DNA from: Rickettsia endosymbiont of Lasioglossum villosulum
GTDB lineage: Bacteria > Pseudomonadota > Alphaproteobacteria > Rickettsiales > Rickettsiaceae
Assembly (NCBI RefSeq): GCF_964026455.1
Contig: NZ_OZ032152.1
Location: 1,178,001 to 1,242,000, forward strand
Reading direction: 5' to 3'
DNA: 64,000 bases
Shown: positions 49,911-58,983 of the stretch, one piece after another
How positions within the stretch are numbered: the stretch's first letter is position 1
Layout: each line of letters begins with the position of its first letter
The notes under the pieces: generated by a model
Databases searched by the model: none
Seen by the model: the letters and a program-made list of their open reading frames with translations, nothing else
Told to the model about the DNA's origin: nothing
Position numbers and translations under genes: made by a program

Positions 49911-50659
49911 TTATAAATATAGGTCTTAGCGGTGCTACCGGTAAAATGGGTAGAACTATTTTAGAGAGAATAGATAACTTTAAAAATTGTAAAATTTCAG
50001 CAAAATTTAATAGCACCCGTGATTTACATGAGCTAAATGATTTATGTAAAAATTCTGACATAGTTATTGATTTCTCTACTCCTGAAATATTAGAAAAATT
50101 GGTTGATAGTGCTTTAAAATATGATACCAAATTAGTAATTGGAACTACCGGTCTTACTTCCTCACAGTTTAAACTTTTAGAAAAAGCAGCAAAAACCTTA
50201 CCTATTTTATATTCTGCAAATATGAGTATAGGTGCTAATTTACTCGGTTATTTAGCAAAAGAAGCAACAAAAATATTGGATGATTACGATATCGAGATTT
50301 TAGAAGCTCATCATCGTGCTAAAAAAGATGCTCCTTCAGGCACTGCTATTATGCTTGCTGAAATGATTACAGCTGAAAAAGAACTAGATATAACATTTAA
50401 CCGAGGTAATAAAACAAGAAGAAATAATGAAATTGGTATTTCTTCGCTTCGTGGTGGTAATGTACACGGCACTCATGAAATATTTTTCTTAGGCGATGAT
50501 GAAACTATCACTTTGAAGCATGAAGCTCTTAACAAGAATTCTTTTGCCGATGGGGCAATAAGGGCGGCAATCTGGCTACAAGATAAACAAGCTGGTTTAT
50601 ATTCTATGCTCGATTTTTATAAAAATTTAATTAATTATCACTTGAAAAAGCCCATTTAA
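49907..50659 (+). CDS. dapB: 4-hydroxy-tetrahydrodipicolinate reductase
   Basis: NAD(P)H-dependent step of diaminopimelate and lysine synthesis. 250 residues. NAD site [13 protein letters not shown], active-site [15 protein letters not shown] with the conserved His-His and Lys, and the C-terminal [14 protein letters not shown]. It overlaps the flavin reductase by 4 bp. dapD, another step of the same pathway, is 2.7 kb downstream; diaminopimelate feeds peptidoglycan. Confidence 0.97.
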   Translation: MIINIGLSGATGKMGRTILERIDNFKNCKISAKFNSTRDLHELNDLCKNSDIVIDFSTPEILEKLVDSALKYDTKLVIGTTGLTSSQFKLLEKAAKTLPILYSANMSIGANLLGYLAKEATKILDDYDIEILEAHHRAKKDAPSGTAIMLAEMITAEKELDITFNRGNKTRRNNEIGISSLRGGNVHGTHEIFFLGDDETITLKHEALNKNSFADGAIRAAIWLQDKQAGLYSMLDFYKNLINYHLKKPI

Positions 50660-50702
50660 AGGACTATATTTATACTATATAAACATAATCTTAAGGTTTC
50701 TT

Positions 50703-51416
50703 ATGATCGATTATACAAAAACTTTGACAGCTTCATCATCTAAAAACAAAACTTTTGATGAAGGTCTAAGAAAATATATGCTTAAAGTATATAATTATAT
50801 GGCTTTAGCATTATTACTAACCGGCATAGCTGCGGTAACAACTATATCAGTTGAGCCTTTATATAATTTAATGTTTCAAACAGGTTTTGGAACGCTTATA
50901 ATGTTTGCTCCTCTTGGCATCGCTTTATATTTCTTTATGGGATTTGGGCGTATGAACTTGCAAACAGCACAAATATTATTTTGGGTTTATGCCGCTTTAA
51001 CAGGTATGTCTCTTGCATATTTAGCTCTTGTCTATACTGGTGAGTCAATAGCTCGTACTTTCTTTATTTGTGCTTCTGTTTTTGGAGCAATGAGTCTATA
51101 TGGCTATAGCACAAGTAGAGATTTAACATCTATGGGTTCATTTTGTGCAATGGGTCTTATAGGTCTTATAATTGCTTCATTAGTTAATATGTTCCTAAAA
51201 AGTTCAGGTCTTTCTTTTGCTACTTCTCTCATAGGAATAGTTGTATTTATGGGTTTAATTGCTTGGGATACTCAAAAAATTAAATCTATGTATTACATGG
51301 CAGGAAATGATGAAACAGGACAAAAGCTTTCTATTATGGCAGCTTTTACATTATATCTAGACTTCATAAATCTTTTCTTATATCTAATGAGATTTTTAGG
51401 CAACAGAAGAGATTAA
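50703..51416 (+). CDS. Bax inhibitor-1/YccA family membrane protein
   Basis: 237 residues with seven hydrophobic spans. Family blocks: LRKYMLKVYNYMALALLLTGI and the C-terminal FVYG-like VVFMGLIAWDTQKIKSMY followed by LYLDFINLFLYLMRFLG. The Asp residues in WDTQKI are the pH-sensing pair region of the BI-1 family. It probably acts as a Ca2+ or proton leak channel or helps FtsH control membrane protein quality. It lies 43 bp after dapB on the same strand. Confidence 0.92.
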   Translation: MIDYTKTLTASSSKNKTFDEGLRKYMLKVYNYMALALLLTGIAAVTTISVEPLYNLMFQTGFGTLIMFAPLGIALYFFMGFGRMNLQTAQILFWVYAALTGMSLAYLALVYTGESIARTFFICASVFGAMSLYGYSTSRDLTSMGSFCAMGLIGLIIASLVNMFLKSSGLSFATSLIGIVVFMGLIAWDTQKIKSMYYMAGNDETGQKLSIMAAFTLYLDFINLFLYLMRFLGNRRD

Positions 51417-51495
51417 TATATACTCATTTTATTTGACATTGTCTTTTGCTGATAATCTTCCCCCATGGCGACATTACTTGCGTGGATACCAAATC

Positions 51496-51595
51496 GTCAT
51501 TGCGAGCGACTGTAAGGAGCGTGGCAATCTCATAAAGCAATATTTGACTCATGAGATTGCTTCGTCAATTACTTCGTAATTTCCTCGCAATGACG
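51496..51595. repeat. Family C palindrome (between BI-1 gene and sdhAF4)
   Basis: GTCATTGCGAGCG to CTCGCAATGACGG, arms inverted, with CAATCTCAT / ATGAGATTG inside. Confidence 0.85.
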
Positions 51596-51649
51596 GAAAA
51601 ATTAACCCACACAAGCAATGTCCTAGTTGCTTACTGACCTTAAGTCCAA

Positions 51650-51793
51650 CTAAAAATCTGTTACTTTACCCTTATGCTGCCAATCACCATATCTTGTTGG
51701 CTCTAGACCTTTAGCCCCACCGATTTCCTTTGGCATTTCTTTTTCCTTTGGCAAATTTTCTTCTTCTAATATATTATCTTTTTTATTATCCAT
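51650..51793 (-). CDS. Succinate dehydrogenase assembly factor 4-type protein (DUF1674)
   Basis: 47-residue micro-ORF: MDNKKDNILEEEN start, then KEIGGAKGLEPTRYGDWQHKG and the end KVTDF. The motif KGLEPTRYGDW with a terminal DF is the hallmark of DUF1674/SDHAF4, the factor that helps mature the flavinylated SdhA subunit. Small proteins like this are common in alphaproteobacteria. It is divergent from the rsmE pseudogene, about 12 bp away. sdhA is not in the window. Confidence 0.85.
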   Translation of the reverse strand: MDNKKDNILEEENLPKEKEMPKEIGGAKGLEPTRYGDWQHKGKVTDF

Positions 51794-51804
51794 GATATCA
51801 ATTT

Positions 51805-52559
51805 ATGAAATTTAATCGTATCTATATTAATAACCATCTAGCTGAAAATATCAAGTTAGAATTAGGAAGTGATCACACTCATTATATTAAAACTGTATTA
51901 CGTCTTAAGGTAAATGATCAATTTCAAATTTTTAATTGCACGGATGGAGAATTCCTTGCACAGATTGCTAAATTAGATAGGAATAACCTTGCTATTACAA
52001 TTCAAGAATGCTTGAGAAAACCTTGTGCTGAATCTTCATTAACGCTTGCTATGTCTATAATAAAACAAGATAAGTTAATGCTTGCAATAAATATGGCTAC
52101 GCAGCTTGGTGTAACTAAAATTGTTCCTCTAATTACTGAAAGATGTCAATTTAGATCAGTAAATATTGAGCGTTTGACAAAATGCGTTATTGAAGCAACT
52201 GAACAATCTGAGCGATTAAATCCTCCGGTAATAGAGCCTGCTATTTCTATACAAAATTATCTAAAAAAGAATAATAATTTTGTGTTATATGCAAACGAGC
52301 ATGAAAAAGAAGAAAATTCTATATTAAAGCTTAAATCTTCTAACAAAGATATTACTGATATTTCGATTGTGATTGGACCATAAGGCGGATTTACTAATGA
52401 CGAGATTGCTTTGCTTGCGTCGTATAAGAACGCACATTCTATAAGTTTAGGAAGAATATTTTACGAGCTGAAACAGCAGCCGTAGCAGCCCTTGCTCAAG
52501 TAAATTTAGTTAAAAGCATTCGGTGTCATTCCTTTGTGGTGGGAAACCAGAAAAAATAA
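51805..52559 (+). pseudogene. rsmE: 16S rRNA m3U1498 methyltransferase, inactivated
   Basis: The first 192 residues ([12 protein letters not shown] to ISIVIGP) match RsmE. A TAA at 52381-52383 replaces GAA of the invariant IGPEGG SAM-binding motif; after it GGFTNDEIALLASYKNAHSI reads on. A single-base loss at about 52453-52458 then shifts the frame, and the alternative frame carries ILRAETAAVAALAQVNLV, the conserved SLGxRILRAETA end. The C-terminus runs into repeat C and stops at 52557-52559. Two independent lesions make loss of function near certain. Confidence 0.9.
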
Positions 52560-52624
52560 TAAAAATGCTATGCATTTTACTGGATTGCACGCGTACAAAA
52601 TTTTCAATTTTTCCTCGCAATGAC
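52525..52624. repeat. Family C palindrome, divergent copy overlapping rsmE remnant
   Basis: GTCATTCCTTTGTGG to TTCCTCGCAATGACA; left arm is of the E-like type, right arm of the C type, with AAAATGCTATGCATTTT in the centre. Confidence 0.7.
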
Positions 52625-52628
52625 AAAT

Positions 52629-53324
52629 CTATTCTAATAACAACCCAAGCTTATTTCCCACAGTAACATTGATATATTTTGCAGCAGCTGGAAGCCCTTT
52701 GATTTCCATTTCTACATACGTATCTTGCTTTGGAGGGATTTTTGCTTTGAGCTTTGTAATAGATACATATTCATCCAGAACTCTATTATTATGATCCATC
52801 GCCCTAACTTTAATTAAAGGATTAGATATTAAATAATCAGAGTTATTAGATATTTTATAAAACATTTTTATAGTACCAGCATTATGCGAACTTCCTAATT
52901 TAATTTCCTCTATTTTTAGCTGATCATACTTGCTCAAGGATTTAAAGCTATCTAGCAGTAATATAGCTAAACAAAAAATTATAAAGCTAGTCCACAAGAA
53001 TGGAAAGACGTTATATTTTCGCTTAGGTGGAATATATGGCAAAATCACTGGTACGTTTGCAGAAAATTGATTACCATATCCATTTTTAACAGGTGTTTTA
53101 ACGGCTTCGAATTTATCTTCATCAAAATCACTTAATTTACTGGTATTATAATCTAATTTTTGATACCAGATATGCCTACATTTAGAGCATTTAACACGTC
53201 GTCCGTTAATACCTATTTGATTATTTGAGACAATAAATTTTGTTTGACAATTAGGACAACTAATATACATAGTAAATTTTTTTATATTTGACTTCATGAT
53301 AAAGTTATTTATGATTTTTAGCAA
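52629..53324 (-). CDS. Zinc-ribbon (MJ0042-type) membrane protein
   Basis: 231 residues, start uncertain (ATG at 53324, 53297 or 53270; none has a good ribosome binding site). [18 protein letters not shown] and [14 protein letters not shown] give two CxxC zinc pairs of the MJ0042 ribbon. One membrane span at about 108-127 ([18 protein letters not shown]), then an outside beta-rich domain ([20 protein letters not shown]) like DUF3426. Such proteins are common in alphaproteobacteria, of unknown role. It is divergent from dapD. Confidence 0.82.
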   Translation of the reverse strand: MLKIINNFIMKSNIKKFTMYISCPNCQTKFIVSNNQIGINGRRVKCSKCRHIWYQKLDYNTSKLSDFDEDKFEAVKTPVKNGYGNQFSANVPVILPYIPPKRKYNVFPFLWTSFIIFCLAILLLDSFKSLSKYDQLKIEEIKLGSSHNAGTIKMFYKISNNSDYLISNPLIKVRAMDHNNRVLDEYVSITKLKAKIPPKQDTYVEMEIKGLPAAAKYINVTVGNKLGLLLE

Positions 53325-53341
53325 TATAACAGTTAAAAATT

Positions 53342-54169
53342 ATGCTCCCATATATCAAAGAAATTGAAGAAGCTTGGCAAATAAAGGACAAGCTATTACA
53401 AGACTCCGTAAAACTTTCAGCATTAAAAAAAATACTGCACGATGTTATAGAAAGCCTAAATAAAGGTACTATTCGTGTTTGTGAAAGACAAGAAAATAGT
53501 TGGCAAGTTACTGAATGGGTAAAAAAAGCAATTCTTTTATATTTTATGACGACTGAATCACAGCTTTATAATAATAATTATAATAGTTGGTATGACAAAG
53601 TTGCCCCTAAATTTCCTTTTGATGCTGAGCTTAACAAGTTTAAAGAAGCCGGCATACGCAAAGTCCCAGGATCGTTTGTTAGAACCGGCACATATATTGC
53701 TAAAAATGTTGTCATTATGCCGTCTTTTATCAATATCGGTGCTTATATAGATGAGGGAACAATGATTGATACATGGGCTACTATTGGTTCATGTGCTCAA
53801 ATCGGTAAAAATTGCCATATTTCAGGCGGTACTGGAATCGGTGGCGTGCTTGAACCACTTCAAGCAAAGCCTGTTATTATTGAAGATAATTGTTTTATTG
53901 GGGCAAGATCGGAAATTGCTGAAGGGGTTATAGTAGAAGAAGGAGCGGTAGTTAGTATGGGTGTCTTTATCGGAGCTTCTACAAAAATAGTTTATAGAGA
54001 TAGTGGTGAGATTATCTATGGTAGAGTACCTCCCTACTCTGTAGTAGTGCCAGGAGTATTACCTAATAAAGAAACAGATAAACCAGGACTTTATTGTGCT
54101 GTTATCGTAAAACAGGTTGATAAAAATACGAGAGCTAAAGTTAGTATTAATGAATTGTTAAGGAGTTGA
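53342..54169 (+). CDS. dapD: Tetrahydrodipicolinate N-succinyltransferase
   Basis: Succinyl-CoA-dependent step of the diaminopimelate pathway. 275 residues. The C-terminal half has left-handed beta-helix repeats: [40 protein letters not shown] and [14 protein letters not shown]. Active-site region [10 protein letters not shown] is present. Succinyl-CoA comes from sucAB in this window. Works with dapB at 49907. Confidence 0.97.
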   Translation: MLPYIKEIEEAWQIKDKLLQDSVKLSALKKILHDVIESLNKGTIRVCERQENSWQVTEWVKKAILLYFMTTESQLYNNNYNSWYDKVAPKFPFDAELNKFKEAGIRKVPGSFVRTGTYIAKNVVIMPSFINIGAYIDEGTMIDTWATIGSCAQIGKNCHISGGTGIGGVLEPLQAKPVIIEDNCFIGARSEIAEGVIVEEGAVVSMGVFIGASTKIVYRDSGEIIYGRVPPYSVVVPGVLPNKETDKPGLYCAVIVKQVDKNTRAKVSINELLRS

Positions 54170-54282
54170 TATCTAAAAATATTATAAAAATAAATAATTA
54201 TAAATCGTTATTATTATTAAATAAAAACTATTTTTTATTTACATATAAAAATTTTGTTTAACTGTTGTTTTTTAACCTTGAC

Positions 54283-54312
54283 TTGAAAAATATTAAGGCG
54301 TAACCTTATAGT
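54283..54312 (+). promoter_or_regulatory. Probable sigma-70 promoter of the ferritin-like locus
   Basis: TTGAAA (54283-54288), 18-bp spacer, TATAGT (54307-54312), 28 bp before the ATG at 54340, which itself has AAGGAGG. Confidence 0.5.
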
Positions 54313-54339
54313 TGCAATAAAATAATTAAGGAGGATAAA

Positions 54340-54781
54340 ATGACAACTTTAGTAGGAATCCAAAATAATTTTGTAGATGCAATAAAGGAACTGATTGAAC
54401 TTGATTATGATGCTATAGAAGCATATGACCATTAATAGAATTACCGATGAGAATTATAAAATACAATTACAAAGGTTTAAGGAAGATCACGAAAGACATG
54501 TAAAAGAATTAAATGAACTGTTATTAAAACATAAAGAAGAAAAAGTAAATGGTCCTAGCAGTAAACAATGGCTAACAAAAGGCAAAGTAGTACTTGCTAC
54601 ACAGATTGGCGATAGAGCTATATTACATGCTATGCTTTCAAATGAAGAAGATACTAACACTGCTTATGAAAGGCTAAATAATCATGCTGATAAATGGCAT
54701 GATGCAGAAAAGGTTTTAGAACAGGGTTTTAAGGATGAACAAAAACATAAAAAATGGATAGAAAAGCAACTTAACGATTAA
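54340..54781 (+). pseudogene. DUF2383/PA2169-like four-helix (ferritin-like) protein, frameshifted
   Basis: A strong ribosome binding site (AAGGAGGATAAA) precedes a 31-codon frame, MTTLVGIQNNFVDA to DAIEAYDH, ended by TAA at 54433-54435. From ATG at 54425 a second frame gives 118 residues starting TINRITDENYKIQLQRF. Joined, EAYD(A)INRITDEN makes one continuous helix bundle: the typical Glu-rich start of DUF2383 plus a KDEQKHKKWIEK-like end (FKDEQKHKKWIEK). One base has been lost near 54429. The second frame could still be translated by reinitiation, since the frames overlap. Confidence 0.78.
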
Positions 54782-54811
54782 CTAAGAAAATAAGGAGAGT
54801 ACAGAGTTAGT

Positions 54812-54940
54812 ATATACCGCAAATACTTCAAAAGTTGGTAAGTCAAATAAGCGGTGAGTCTGCGGAACGTAGATAGACTACGTGAGCAAAGACGAATCCC
54901 GAAATTTGGCTTGCTAAATCTTGAAGTATTAAAGGTATAC
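54812..54940. repeat. Family A palindromic element, intact copy
   Basis: About 129 bp. Left end TATACCGCAAATACTTCAAAAG, right end CTTGAAGTATTAAAGGTATAC, imperfect inverted repeats. It serves as the reference for the interrupted copy at 38114-38372. Confidence 0.85.
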
Positions 54941-54964
54941 ATCTAATAAATGAAGAGTTGGATA

Positions 54965-55092
54965 GACGATAGTATCAATTTGGAAAAGAGCATGGAGTCT
55001 GTAAGACGAGGAGCGGAGCATACAATAAGTACGTGAGCATCTGAGGATTTGCAAAGACTACATAGCCAATTTTTCAAATAAAACGAGTATAC
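54965..55092. repeat. Family B palindromic element, copy 6
   Basis: GATAGACGATAGTATCAATTTGG to CAAATAAAACGAGTATACTC; the right end is canonical, the left slightly altered. It starts 24 bp after a family A copy. Together with it, this explains the 319-bp gap before hemW. Confidence 0.8.
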
Positions 55093-55100
55093 TCTCTATT

Positions 55101-56267
55101 TCAGATTTGTAAAAGCCTTGGAACTATATAACTATGCAGCATTAAACCCTTATAGGTTAGATAGATATTTTCATCTAACCTAATTAAATCTAATTCTTGA
55201 TAGTGGTTAAGGCTGCTAATATCTAAAATATTCTCTAATTTTGCATCTATTTTCTGCTCCAATGCAGAAATATTTATGCCATTTTTAAGGCGTAATCCCA
55301 TCATCAAAATTTCTTCAATTATCTCTTGCTTGGTTAACTTAGAATTAGTTTGAATACCATTATTTTTATTATTAACTGCTTCTAACCATTTTTCCGGCTT
55401 ATGCCACATCATAATTGCCGATACTGAACTAGGATTTTCAATTATTCTACTGTGAGCACCAGGACCTATACCTAAATAATCATTATAATTCCAATAGGTT
55501 AAATTATGCACACATTCTTGTCCTTTTCTAGCATAATTAGATATTTCATATCTAAAATAATTTTGAGATTCTAGATAATCATTCGTCCACTCATACATTT
55601 CAGCTGCTATATCAGAACTTGGAAGGATCAAATTACCATCATGAAACAACTTATAAAACGGTGTACCTTTTTCAATGGTAAGCTGATAAAGAGAAATATG
55701 CCCCGTAACAAGTTCCATTGCTTGCTTTAGTTCTTGCTGCCAATCTTTTAATTCCTGACCGCTACGAGCATATATCAGATCAAACGAAACTCTAGAAAAA
55801 ATTTTATTAGCGGATTCAATCGTTTTAATAGCCTGCAATGAATCATGAGTTCTGCCAAGCTTTTTTAAGTCATCCTCTCTTAAAGATTGTACTCCAATCG
55901 AAACACGATTAATACCGGCGGCTTTAAACGCCTTAAATTTTTCTGTCTCAAATGAAGTTGGGTTAGCCTCTAGTGTTATTTCAGTTTGCTTATCTATTCT
56001 TGCGAGTTCACTAATTTTATTTATTATTCCCTCAACAATTTTAGGATTCATCAAAGAAGGAGTGCCTCCGCCGAAAAAAATAGATTTTATATATTTATTT
56101 TGAATAATATCTTTAAAATATTCTATTTCTTTCTCATAAGATTTAAGCCAATTATCATCATCTATACTATTCGCTATATGGGAATTAAAATCACAATAAG
56201 GACATTTAGACAAACAAAAAGACCAATGAATATATATGCTTAAATCATTCGCCTTAACTTCTTTCAT
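55101..56267 (-). CDS. hemW: Radical SAM heme chaperone HemW
   Basis: Formerly called anaerobic coproporphyrinogen oxidase-like; now seen as a heme carrier that inserts heme into respiratory proteins. 388 residues. Radical SAM cluster CLSKCPYCDFN (CxxxCxxC), GGGTPSLM, and IGVQSLREDDLKKLGR. It lacks the fourth Cys of true HemN (CPYCDFN rather than CxxCxC), as in HemW. It stands alone, flanked by repeats and Rpn remnants. Confidence 0.93.
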   Translation of the reverse strand: MKEVKANDLSIYIHWSFCLSKCPYCDFNSHIANSIDDDNWLKSYEKEIEYFKDIIQNKYIKSIFFGGGTPSLMNPKIVEGIINKISELARIDKQTEITLEANPTSFETEKFKAFKAAGINRVSIGVQSLREDDLKKLGRTHDSLQAIKTIESANKIFSRVSFDLIYARSGQELKDWQQELKQAMELVTGHISLYQLTIEKGTPFYKLFHDGNLILPSSDIAAEMYEWTNDYLESQNYFRYEISNYARKGQECVHNLTYWNYNDYLGIGPGAHSRIIENPSSVSAIMMWHKPEKWLEAVNNKNNGIQTNSKLTKQEIIEEILMMGLRLKNGINISALEQKIDAKLENILDISSLNHYQELDLIRLDENIYLTYKGLMLHSYIVPRLLQI

Positions 56268-56285
56268 AAATATAACTTACTTTAA

Positions 56286-56460
56286 CTACTCAATTTCTGC
56301 TTTAGATAATTTCGTAATTTTTATAACCGACTCTAAGGTAAGTCTTTCTTTCATCATTTCTTTTGCCATAATAATTTTTTCTTCTTTTCTACCTTGTTGT
56401 ATCCAATGATGAGTTATGCTTCCCATAATGTTCTCTCTTTTTTTAGGATTTAATTTTGAC
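56286..56460 (-). pseudogene. C-terminal fragment of an Rpn-family nuclease, second copy
   Basis: On the minus strand KLNPKKRENIMGSITHHW, QQGRKEEKIIMAKEMM and a TAG at 56286-56288 follow the same pattern as the larger remnant upstream (KLNPKKRENVMKSIAHHW, QQGKEEAREEAK). Only about 58 codons remain and no start is evident. It looks like a duplicated tail of the upstream Rpn gene. Confidence 0.7.
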
Positions 56461-56467
56461 GATTGGC

Positions 56468-57031
56468 TTATTTAAGTTTTTTGATTTCGTCTTCATTTAA
56501 ACCAGTTGAGGTAGCAATTAAATCAATTTTTAGACCTGCTTTAATTAAATTTCTAGCTATAGCAATCTTCTCTTCCTGCATTTTCTCTGCCATAATAGCT
56601 TTTGCTTCTTCTCTTGCTTCTTCTTTACCTTGTTGCATCCAGTGGTGAGCTATACTTTTCATAACGTTTTCTCTTTTTTTAGGATTTAATTTTGATTTAA
56701 GTAGTTTTTCTACTTCTATTATATCACTTTGCTTAATCTTGGTCAAAGTGTAGTATAAAATTAGTTCTATATGATCAATACCGATATCAATTTTAGCGAA
56801 TTTAGGCAAAAGATCAGCTGTATACTCGTTTTATTTGAAAAAGAGCTAGGAGTTTATAAGGCGAGGAACGGAAGCAGTTACTTAATACGTGAGTACCGCA
56901 GATCTTATAGAACGACAACGCCAATTTTTGAAGTTCATCGAGTATAAGTGCATCTCAAAAAATTCTTTGGCAACTATTGGATTCTCAAACGCACTTCGGA
57001 TAATTTCGTCGTGCTTAGGCTTTGTAGACAC
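56468..57031 (-). pseudogene. Rpn/PD-(D/E)XK putative transposase, split and partly deleted
   Basis: The start fragment is at about 57031-56944: GTG start, VSTKPKHDEIIRSAFENP then VAKEFFEMHL, typical of Rpn family N-termini. It ends at family B copy 7 (56819-56947). On the other side a 113-codon frame (56468-56809) begins at PKFAKIDIGIDHIELILYY, deep in the protein, and ends ATSTGLNEDEIKKLK. The nuclease core (about 150 residues) is missing, so the locus is dead. Rpn proteins promote RecA-independent recombination; many degraded copies are known in Rickettsia. Confidence 0.82.
56819..56947. repeat. Family B palindromic element, copy 7 (inside Rpn remnant)
   Basis: TATACTCGTTTTATTTG at one end and TTTTTGAAGTTCATCGAGTATA at the other, inverted. 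It has the Rpn N-terminus on one side and C-terminus on the other, so it sits inside the former gene. Confidence 0.85.
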
Positions 57032-57128
57032 TTAATTATTGATACACTGTTAATATAAAAGGAATTATATGTATTTCTACTAATAGTATAATAATATTAT
57101 TTTTTTAATTAAAAGTGGTGATTTGCTT

Positions 57129-58478
57129 TTAGGAAAACAACTTTCCAAGTCCACTGCGAAGCAAGTTTTTAGGATTCATGTTGCTTGCTTTTTTCATCAT
57201 GTCACTTATTTGCTTGAATTGTTTTAATAGAATATTTACTTTCTGTACTGTAGTTCCAGCACCCAAAGCTATACGTTTTCTGCGAGAAGCATTAATAATA
57301 TCGGGATTTCTTCTTTCCTTTGGGGTCATAGATAAAATGATTGCTTCTTGATGCTCGATTATTTTACTGTTTAACTTCGATTGATCTATCTGATCCATAA
57401 TCTTACCGCTACCAGGAAGCATACTAAGTATACTACCAAAACCACCCATCTTTTTTATAATTTTCATTTGTTGCAGGTAATCATTTAAATCAAACTTACC
57501 TTTTTTTAATTTAGCTGCTGTTTTTTCTGCTTGTTCTCTATCTACTATACTTGCTGCTTTTTCAACGAAAGAGATAATATCCCCCATATCAAGTATTCTA
57601 GACGCTATACGTTTAGCATTGAACTCTTCTAAATCGGTTAGTTTCTCGCCACTGCTTAAAAACTTAATTGGTCTTTGCGTAATATATTTTACGCTTAATG
57701 CCGCACCACCCTTAGAGTCACCATCAATTCTTGACAAAATTAATCCTGAAATTTCTAGCTGCTCATTAAAGCTACTAGCCGTAACTACCGCATCTTGCCC
57801 TGTCATGCTGTCGATTACTAACAACGTTTCGGTTGGCTCTACTAGCTTCTTAATAGCTATCGCCTCATTCATCATTTCTTGATCAATTTGCGTTCTTCCG
57901 GCAGTATCATAAATAACTACATCATATGCCGATAATCTGGCTTCAGCCATTGCTCTTTTAACTATATCAAGAGGCTTTTCACCTTTAATAATCGGCAGTG
58001 AATTAATTTTTACCGAATTTGCAAGTATTTCTAGCTGCTCTTGTGCTGCCGGTCTATAAGTATCAAGAGAGACTAATAAAACTTTTTTATTCTGATTTTT
58101 AAGACGCAACGCTAGCTTACCACTTGCTGTAGTTTTACCGCTACCTTGCAAGCCTACCATTAAAAGATTTACCGGCGGTTTTGCATTTAAATTTAGTTTT
58201 ATCTCATCTTCACTAGAGGATAAAATATTTATCATCTCTTCATGAATAATTTTAATTATCATCTGCCCGGGTGAAACGGATTTGATAACTTCCTGTCCTA
58301 AGGCTTTTTGTTTAACTTCTGCTACGAAATTTTTTATTACAGGCAGAGCAACATCCGACTCTAAAAGAGCAACTCTTATATCTCTTAAAGCAGCATCTAT
58401 TTGCTCTTCAGTTAAAAGCCCTGAGCTTACTAGCCGATCAAAAATCTTCGTTAAATTTTGTGTTAAAGTTTTAAACAT
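57129..58478 (-). CDS. ffh: Signal recognition particle GTPase Ffh
   Basis: GTPase of the SRP that sends nascent membrane proteins to FtsY. 449 residues. N-domain helices (LTEEQIDAALRDIRVALLESDVAL), G1 GLQGSGKTTASGKL, G3 DTAGRTQID, and the Met-containing M domain (MKIIKKMGGFGSILSMLPG, ISDMMKKASNM). Full length. Its RNA partner (4.5S) was not found in the window. Confidence 0.97.
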   Translation of the reverse strand: MFKTLTQNLTKIFDRLVSSGLLTEEQIDAALRDIRVALLESDVALPVIKNFVAEVKQKALGQEVIKSVSPGQMIIKIIHEEMINILSSSEDEIKLNLNAKPPVNLLMVGLQGSGKTTASGKLALRLKNQNKKVLLVSLDTYRPAAQEQLEILANSVKINSLPIIKGEKPLDIVKRAMAEARLSAYDVVIYDTAGRTQIDQEMMNEAIAIKKLVEPTETLLVIDSMTGQDAVVTASSFNEQLEISGLILSRIDGDSKGGAALSVKYITQRPIKFLSSGEKLTDLEEFNAKRIASRILDMGDIISFVEKAASIVDREQAEKTAAKLKKGKFDLNDYLQQMKIIKKMGGFGSILSMLPGSGKIMDQIDQSKLNSKIIEHQEAIILSMTPKERRNPDIINASRRKRIALGAGTTVQKVNILLKQFKQISDMMKKASNMNPKNLLRSGLGKLFS

Positions 58479-58744
58479 AAAGATAAATAATTAAATAAAG
58501 TCTTTGTCTAATATATTTCTCTCTTTGCATTTTAGCAACAACAATATTTGTGACTTTTATACAACATATTAGTTTTATGCTAAAAAATATATATTTTAAA
58601 AAACCTTATAAATTAAAGCAATATTATGCAAAAATGTCTTAAAATGAGATAAAAATTTACAAAAATATTAAATTGCTGAAATTACCAAAAAACAAGAATC
58701 TAAAGAACTTGCAAATAACTAAGTAAAGAAAACTTATTAAAAAT

Positions 58745-58978
58745 TTGAAAAAAATAATAAATCCCGAATCTAATCCTAAATCTATAAACGATCAAATAGC
58801 AAAGCTAGCTGTTCAAGATACAGTATTATTAATATGTGAATTACTTAACAATAATACCTCGGATATTATTAGTTGTACTAGGAATTTTAAAGTATCAATT
58901 GAAGTTACTACAGATGATATTAAATATATAGAAGTAATAGGTAACACTGTACTTAGTAACTCCATCTTTGATGAATGA
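58745..58978 (+). CDS. Small unknown protein, TTG start
   Basis: 77 residues (MKKIINPESNPKSINDQIAK start). A central helix KLAVQDTVLLICELLNN and a beta-like end KVSIEVTTDDIKYIEVIG. No family recognised. The only start is TTG without a clear ribosome binding site, so expression is uncertain. It is convergent with holB, 5 bp apart. The 266-bp gap before it (58479-58744) is AT-rich with nothing evident. Confidence 0.45.
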   Translation: MKKIINPESNPKSINDQIAKLAVQDTVLLICELLNNNTSDIISCTRNFKVSIEVTTDDIKYIEVIGNTVLSNSIFDE

Positions 58979-58983
58979 TCTTC

